Source: Nyssa sinensis (Eukaryota; Streptophyta; Magnoliopsida; Cornales; Nyssaceae). From it: a stretch of DNA of 64,000 nt. Every line of letters begins with the position of its first letter. The first letter of the stretch is position 1. A program made the translations under genes and the position numbers. Under the pieces are notes generated by a model that was given only the letters and a program-made list of their open reading frames with translations, had not been told where the DNA came from and made no database searches. The stretch covers positions 36,946,824 to 37,010,823 of the forward strand of contig CM018035.1 in NCBI GenBank assembly GCA_008638375.1, in the 5' to 3' direction. Shown piece after piece: positions 58,356 to 64,000 of this stretch.

Positions 58356-58373
58356 TGGCACCGTTGCCGGGGA
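58356..58373 (+). promoter_or_regulatory. Athila primer binding site
   Basis: TGGCACCGTTGCCGGGGA, one base from the Athila-type TGGCGCCGTTGCCGGGGA (complement of the 3' end of Asp-tRNA). It gives the + orientation of the element. Confidence 0.9.
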
Positions 58374-60003
58374 GTGATTCTAGTTGATTTTTGTGCTTCT
58401 TGTGATCCATATTTCGTTCTTAAAAAAAAAAAAAAAAAAAAGAAAGAAGGTGTTTTGTGTTTTAGCGTAGAATTTTTTTTTTTATTTATTTTTAACCCCA
58501 ATGTTTTGATATCTAAAGTGTGCTGTTAAGAATATGAACGTACCATTTTTTTTTTTTTTTTGTAACGTCTCCATTCTCCATGTTAAATTGGTGCGCCATC
58601 GCCAAAATATACCCTAATGTTATTTGGGGTCAATATTTTTGTCTTGGAATTGAGCAAAAGTGGTACGTGCAAAAAAAAAAAAAAAAACTGAGCGGTTCAA
58701 ATTGGTTTGATCTTGCCCTATCATTCTAGCCGGAACTTGTGCGCAACACTTGTACGGAGGTGCATGCATAAAGGTTTGGAACTCTTTTCTTACAGTCTTT
58801 CTTTTCGTTCTTGAAATTTAAAAAAAAAAAAGATGATTTGTATTTTAGCGTAGAATTTTTTTTATTTTATTTTATTTTTTACTTATTTTTTATTTCTTAT
58901 TTTATTTTCATTACTCTAGATTTTTCATGACTTATTAGAGTTTCCTTGATTGTTTATGACTATAACTCGATCTTCTAATCAAGGTGATTTGCAGTGCGAT
59001 CTAGAAATAGAGAGAACTTTGTACAGGTTAAGGAGGGAAGCTCGGAGAAATTCTGAAGAGAACGATCTAGCTCTTGATTCCCTATTTGCTAACGATTCTA
59101 ATTTAGAAGAGGAGGAAGTCATGGCTGGAAATCAAACTTTGAAAGAGCTTGTCACCCCTGATTTGAATCAACAACCTTTATGCAAAACATTCCTTACTTT
59201 AGATGCTACTACGACTTTTGAATTAAAATATGGACTAATACATCTCTTGCCCACTTTTCATGGCCTTGTAGGTGAAGATCCTCACATGCATCTAAAGGAG
59301 TTTCATGTAGTATGCACGAGTATGAAACCCACGGGGGTGACTGAAGAGCAAATCAAATTAAGAGCCTTTCCATTTTCTTTGAAGGATTTGGCTAAGGATT
59401 GGCTCTATTATCTACCCTTCGGAAGTATTACTACATGGAACGAGATGAAAATGTTGTTTTTGGAGAAATATTTCCCAGCTTCAAGGGCGGCTAACATTCG
59501 AAAAGAAATTTGTGGTGTAAGGCAGCACAATGGAAAGTCCCTACACGAATACTAAGAACGTTTCAAGAAAATATGTGCAAGTTGCCGCCATTATCAAATT
59601 AGTGAGCAACTACTTATCCAGTATTTCTATGAGGGCCGTCTACCCATTGATAGGAGCATGATTGACGCTACTAGTGGAGGAGCTTTGGTGGATAATGTAA
59701 TACACCGACCTGGAATATGCCTGAACAATCATGTAAACCCTGAGTTATTATGACTCTATATTAAGATATTAAATGGAATGAATGATTTTAGAATGTGAAT
59801 AGATTCAAATATACAGACAATGCTGAACAACCCAGGGCCAAACATGTAATACGTGTACGTGCACAAATACGTACCGGTAAACATATACATGTACATGTAT
59901 GTGTATTGATATATATAAGTATAAATAGAATATTACATGTACAGAGATATATGTATATGTATATATAAATGTTATTAAATATAAATGCATGTATATACAG
60001 GAT

Positions 60004-60041
<38 letters not shown>

Positions 60042-60085
60042 AGTATATATGTAAGTATATATAAACAAGCATCATATGTGAACAA

Positions 60086-60120
<35 letters not shown>

Positions 60121-60382
60121 CTGCCATGCATGCAGCAGGTGTTGTGTGTGTACTTGACGTGTGTTGTGGTGTATTGAGTGGGAAGGTTCCATGAAATTAT
60201 AAGATATATTATAGTATGTATATATATGTATCAAAGTCTTCAAGGAGTTAATGTATTGAACCAAATGAAGAAAAATAAGGGGAGACAGCCGAAATGTAGG
60301 AAAAACAGGCAGTCAAGGAAGGCGACAGACATGGGAGAAGAGAAAGAAAAGAAAAAAAAAAGGCGTGCAAGATGGTTTGATG

Positions 60383-60393
60383 CCTATATATAG
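60383..60393 (+). promoter_or_regulatory. Candidate TATA box of element J
   Basis: CCTATATATAG stands in non-AT-rich surroundings, about 120 bp upstream of the first splice-donor-like AAG|GTGAGT. It would start a transcript through the mini-exon. Confidence 0.5.
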
Positions 60394-61202
60394 ATGTGTT
60401 GGGTGATTTGCGGAAAAACAGAACCAAGAAAGGAAGCTGAGATCAAGGGAGGAGTTCTGAAAATCTAGAGGGAGAAGCTAGGGTGAAGAAACTACGAGCA
60501 AGAACTGAGAAATAAGGTGAGTTTTGTCAATTCTGTTTTTACAATTTAAAGCATGAAGCTAAGTTATATTTCTAGGGTCTGATTGAGCATGAAACATGGA
60601 GTAATTAGGAAAAAGAAGCAGTTTAAAAGGGTAGGAAACAATAGAGAAAAAGTCAGTTGCAAGTCTTGAGAATAATTCGGGTTTTTGAGATGTTATGTAT
60701 TAAACTTAGTTTAAATATCGTATAATTAATCCTATAAACTGCATAAACAATTTAGAAACGATTTAGAACTAAAACTATAGAGAAATCATCACAATTCGAG
60801 CTCACCGAAAAAACACAATTTCCACCGGAGCTATTGTTTTTAGTGTATTCGTGATGTTTAAATGGTCCAAATTAAAACAAAGGTCAGAAATATAATCCTC
60901 ATAGAATTTAGAAGTGGACTACATTGAATTTGGGGGAAAAAAAATAGGTCGGCAAAACTGACCGTTGCCGGAGAAGGTGATGGGGACTGATCGAGGAAGA
61001 TGATGAACAGTCCCCGAACGACGTCGTATGGTGATGTTTTAAATCAAAGTTGTGTCATTTTAAAGGTTCTGATTTTAATTATATATATGTATGGGACCGT
61101 TTGGTCATAGAGTTATGAAATTAAATTAGGGGACGGGGTACCCTATCCCTGTTCTAAACCAGTTCGCCGTTTGGTTTAAGAAATCAAAGAAAAAAAATAC
61201 GG

Positions 61203-61285
61203 GGGCTGCTGCCCCCAGAACTCGAAGCCCAGACCTTGGGGCTAATAGGTGAAACATGGACCACTGAGCCATGGGCTCACGTGTG
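61203..61285 (-). other. tRNA-like module 1 in element J
   Basis: On the minus strand: CCCATGGCTCAGTGGTCCAT (A box TGGCTCAGTGG) and, about 40 bp later, GGGCTTCGAGTTCTGGG (B-box-like). It is antisense to the element and at a similar relative position to the module of A. Confidence 0.55.
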
Positions 61286-61301
61286 GTCTTTTAACCCCTC
61301 A

Positions 61302-61332
<31 letters not shown>

Positions 61333-61357
61333 ACTTAACTAAATCAAGAAAAATAAA

Positions 61358-61440
61358 AGGGGTTGCGCCCCTAGAGACTCGAACGCCCAACCTCTCAAAC
61401 GAAACCCTTATTCTACCCACTTGGATAGGCAAGCCCGTGA
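61358..61440 (-). other. tRNA-like module 2 in element J
   Basis: On the minus strand, a weak A-box-like TATCCAAGTGGGTAGAA is followed by GGGCGTTCGAGTCTCTAGGG, whose GTTCGAGTC core fits the B box. It lies about 70 bp from module 1 with an (AT)n tract between, giving a tandem pair. Confidence 0.5.
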
Positions 61441-64000
61441 TGTTCAATGTGAATAAATATGTACATATTATGTAAAAACTATATTAAATTAATTTAATTA
61501 AATTAATAATAATGAAATAATGCGAAGTCCAAATAAAATAAATCAATAGTGTATTTTGACTATCTCGGGCATTCTGAATCCATTGGTAAGGTCCGTTTTA
61601 CAAGACGGGACTCTAAAAAATAAAGACCTGTAGAAATACTAAATGACCAAAATGCCCCTATTGCTACCCAAACCCAAATAGAATTTTGTGAAAGCCTAAA
61701 CCGACTTTCTTCAATGTTCTAAACTCAACGGTAGAGTCTAAATTAGTAAACGAGATACTTATAATAATGATGCATAAAATTTGATGAATAGCATTAAAAC
61801 TGAAACATGTTTACTGATATATAGGGGACTCGAAAGGAAAAGGGAAAGTCACAAAATACTAAGGCACTGATAAGGTAAGTAAATTCCTATCTCTTAGACG
61901 TGGTTTTCCAAGCCAAAATCTTTCTATTACTGCCAAAACTTTGTACTCATGTATGTATCCACTGTTATTGTTCCCACCATTGATATTGTCCTATCTGGTG
62001 GAGGCCTATTGATTGATATCTCACGATTTGACTTATCGTACCGATACTTATCATTGAATGCTTATGTCTTGATGTTTCATATCTTATGTACTTCTTATGG
62101 AATTGTGATATGCTCCTGATTCATGTTAAATGCCGGGTTTTGTGCTCAGTCACATTACCCATCCGATGCTATCTGATTGACTGGACCTACGGGTAAATTT
62201 GTGAGACCTACGGGTTGAGTCCGTGAACGGACACATGGTAATGATGGCATTTTTATGCAGTGAGTTAAAAAGGGCATTTTATATGCATTCATGTTAAGGG
62301 GGGTATGCCAGACCCCCAAAAGACCGAGGGTCTGCCAAACCCTGAACAGAGTAAATGCATCATTCATATTTAACTGTTATATTGACGTTTATTGGATTCA
62401 TAAGATGTTTTCATTTCTCTATGAATAGTTCTATGATTGATAGTTCCTCGTTTATTGGATTTGACTATAACCGATTTATTGTAGCAATATACGTATGTTG
62501 ATTGTAATCATTGAGCTTTTCCCATGTACTCACCACCTAAAAGTGGTTTATGTTTAGTTTCATTTTCAGTCATAGAAAAATGAATTGTATTAAGACTTTC
62601 GCTTTTTAATATCATTTACTGTTATCATTGTTGATGGAAAGAATGGAAAAAGTAGGGACGACCATTGGGCTAGCCCCGTGACACGAGATCCGCATAGGGT
62701 GGGTTTCGGGTCATGACAGATAAAACTCCTGAAGCCACGAGAAACTTGATTGCAAATATGGAAGCCAATTCTCAACAATTTGGCACTAGGCTTGACCCTC
62801 CATCTAAGCATGTTAATGAGGTAAATATTTTCTCCCTTGAACAAAAAATTGCGAGTCTAACTTCTTTTGTTCATCAAATGGCTGTAGATAATATGTAAAC
62901 GACGAAGGCTTATGGGATTTGTTTGGTAATAGGGCATCCAATCGATATGTGCCAAACTCTTTAAGAGGAGCCCATTGAGCAAGTGAATGCGGCGGGTGGT
63001 TTTCCTAGACAACCGCAAAGGAAGTATAATCCCTATTCGAGCACGTATAACTTGGGATAGAGGGATCACCCTAATCTTAGCTATGAGAATCCACAAGTAA
63101 ATCAGCCCACGACTCAAAACCGCTCAAGTTGCCCTCAATAAAAGTAGCCATACCCCCTAGATAACAACTGGGCCAAACTTCTAATTCTGGTTTTTCGTTA
63201 GAAGATATTGTTAAGTCTCTTTCCACTAATACTTTGCAATTTCAATAGGAGACGAAACAATTTCAACAAGAGGCGAGGGCCAGTATTCAAAGTTTGGATA
63301 ATTAGATGGGCCAGATGGCAATCGTAATTAATCGGCTAGAGGCGCAAAGTTTGAGAAAATTACCCTCTCAAATGGTAGTAAATCCAAGAGAAAATGCAAG
63401 TGCAATCATTTTGAGAAGTGGTAAAGAGGTTGAGATTCCAATAAAGGCAGCCCCTGCATTGTCGAAGCAAGAAAAGGAGAAAAATGTCATTGCAGACAGG
63501 AACGTTCCCAATGACGATGATGTACCGAAGCATAAGTTTCTGCCTCTTTCTAATAATAAATCAGTACACCATTTTCCTCAGGCTTTAACAAAATCTAGAA
63601 AAGATGAGCAAAATAAAGATTTATATGAGACTTTTCGTAGACGCGAGGTAAATATTCCACTTTTAGATGCTATTAAACAAGTACCTCGTTATACTAAATT
63701 CCTGAAAGAACTGTGTAGAATTAAGAGGAAACATAAACTTAAAGGATGTGAGAAGGTGAGAGTAAGGGAGAATGTTTCTACAGTTATTCAAAGAAAATTC
63801 TCTGTGAAGTGCAAAGATCCTGGTATGTTTACTATCCCTTATACGATAGGTAACACTAGATTTTAGAAGGCCATGATAGATTTAGGAGCTTCTATCAATG
63901 TCATGCCATATTCTATATATGCTTCTTTGAAACTTGGGCCTTTGAATAAAATTAGTGTTGTGATTCAATTGGCTGATAGATCTAATATCTATCCTAAGGG

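Larger units (their letters stand above)
59696..62718 (+). mobile_element. Giant solo-LTR-like element J (3,023 bp, TSD GATAA)
   Basis: It begins TGTAATACACCGACCTGG and ends GGGTTTCGGGTCATGACA. GATAA lies at 59691-59695 and 62719-62723, and removal restores the Athila gag frame. It is the shortest complete copy. (AT)n tracts are at 60007-60039, 60088-60118 and 61301-61326. A TATA-like CCTATATATAG is at 60383-60393, followed by a leader with donor AAATAAG|GTGAGT at about 60515. The mini-exon-like segment is 61825-61874, and the CTCAGTCACA block is at 62131-62171. Two antisense tRNA-like modules are present. No small-protein exon. Confidence 0.93.
58263..64000 (+). mobile_element. Ty3/gypsy Athila-type element (5'-truncated; continues past the window)
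   Basis: The end of a 5' LTR (GTGGGAACGATCCTTACTCC ... GACAGCACACCA, 58270-58350) is followed by the PBS, an untranslated leader with A/T homopolymers and a duplicated segment around TTTTAGCGTAGAATTTTTTT (58458-58482 and 58841-58865), gag, and the start of protease. Most of the LTR is missing at the junction with element I. Element J splits gag. Confidence 0.85.
58950..64000 (+). pseudogene. Athila gag-protease polyprotein, broken
   Basis: The gag frame starts at ATG 58950 or soon after and runs to a TAA at 59553-59555. Recognisable parts are LIHLLPTFHGLVGEDPHMHL, FPFSLKDLAKDWLYYLPFGS and FLEKYFPASRAANIRKEI, the Athila gag core. Readable sequence continues after the stop to GALVDN, where J (59696-62718) is inserted, and resumes at 62724 (EATRNLIANMEANSQQFGTR). 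Further stops occur near 62896, 63060 and 63140. The 63306-63866 part includes NASAIILRSGKEVEIP. After a TAG at 63864, the protease active site MIDLGASINVMPYS appears at about 63873-63914. RT and integrase would lie beyond 64000. Confidence 0.85.

Noticed and set aside
58212..58529. 105-codon frame across the Athila PBS
   Set aside because: It spans the LTR end, PBS and a poly-A tract, which is non-coding leader in this element type.
59788..60264. 158-codon Tyr/Ile/His-rich minus-strand frame in element J
   Set aside because: Built from (AT)n and (GT)n-like repeats; no similarity to the other giant elements.

Overview
This is plant nuclear DNA, most likely from a eudicot with a repeat-rich genome. 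The evidence is GT-AG introns, the 3' end of a plant NusB-domain gene, Ty1/copia and Ty3/gypsy (Tat and Athila type) LTR retrotransposons, and long (AT)n and (GA)n tracts. There are no bacterial operons, rRNA genes or CRISPR arrays. Only about the first 0.9 kb, and possibly parts of 45.3-47.8 kb, look like host genic sequence. The rest is nested, mostly broken transposons.

Layout. 538-894: last two exons of a NusB-domain gene (+). 2293-22510: an old copia element (+), with an LTR carrying insertions A and B, and a gag/protease/pre-integrase region carrying insertions C and D. 22997-24993: truncated giant LTR-like element E. 24994-32300: Tat gypsy element 1 (-), with a 60-bp 3'UTR tandem array, pol (RT split by a 1.79-kb insertion), gag, PBS and 5' LTR. 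32876-34080: 3' LTR, polypurine tract and repeat array of Tat element 2 (-). 34085-45254: internal remnants with minus-strand reading frames, giant element G, and the 3' LTR of Tat element 3 (+) split by giant element F. 45255-47860: AT-rich low-copy stretch. 47860-48962: copia pol end plus LTR (-). 50738-58262: truncated giant element I carrying complete element H. 58263-64000: Athila gypsy element (+) with PBS, gag and protease, split by giant element J.

Main discovery. Eight large elements (A 3029-6272, B 6593-10422, C 10989-16139, D 18043-22292, G 35126-38438, F 40749-44711, H 51414-55644, J 59696-62718; 3.0-5.2 kb each, about 31 kb in total) begin TGT, end ACA and are each flanked by a perfect 5-bp target duplication. 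None carries gag, pol or a second LTR, so by structure they are giant solo LTRs of one superfamily. They share a terminal hairpin, a conserved 3' terminal block, antisense tRNA-like modules and a 50-59 nt mini-exon between splice-site consensus sequences. In three of them (E, F, H) an 80-84 codon frame sits at the same place. It is 57% identical between F and H with no gap over 251 nt, ends exactly on a splice donor, and continues in frame after a short intron into a lysine-rich tail. I read this as a previously unnoticed spliced small-protein gene carried inside an LTR. No known domain was recognised, and its function is unknown.

History. The giant elements are the youngest layer. They interrupt copia, Tat and Athila copies, and only one (I) is itself interrupted, by another giant element. 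Two sharp junctions (24993/24994 and about 58262/58263) join truncated elements and look like deletions by illegitimate recombination.
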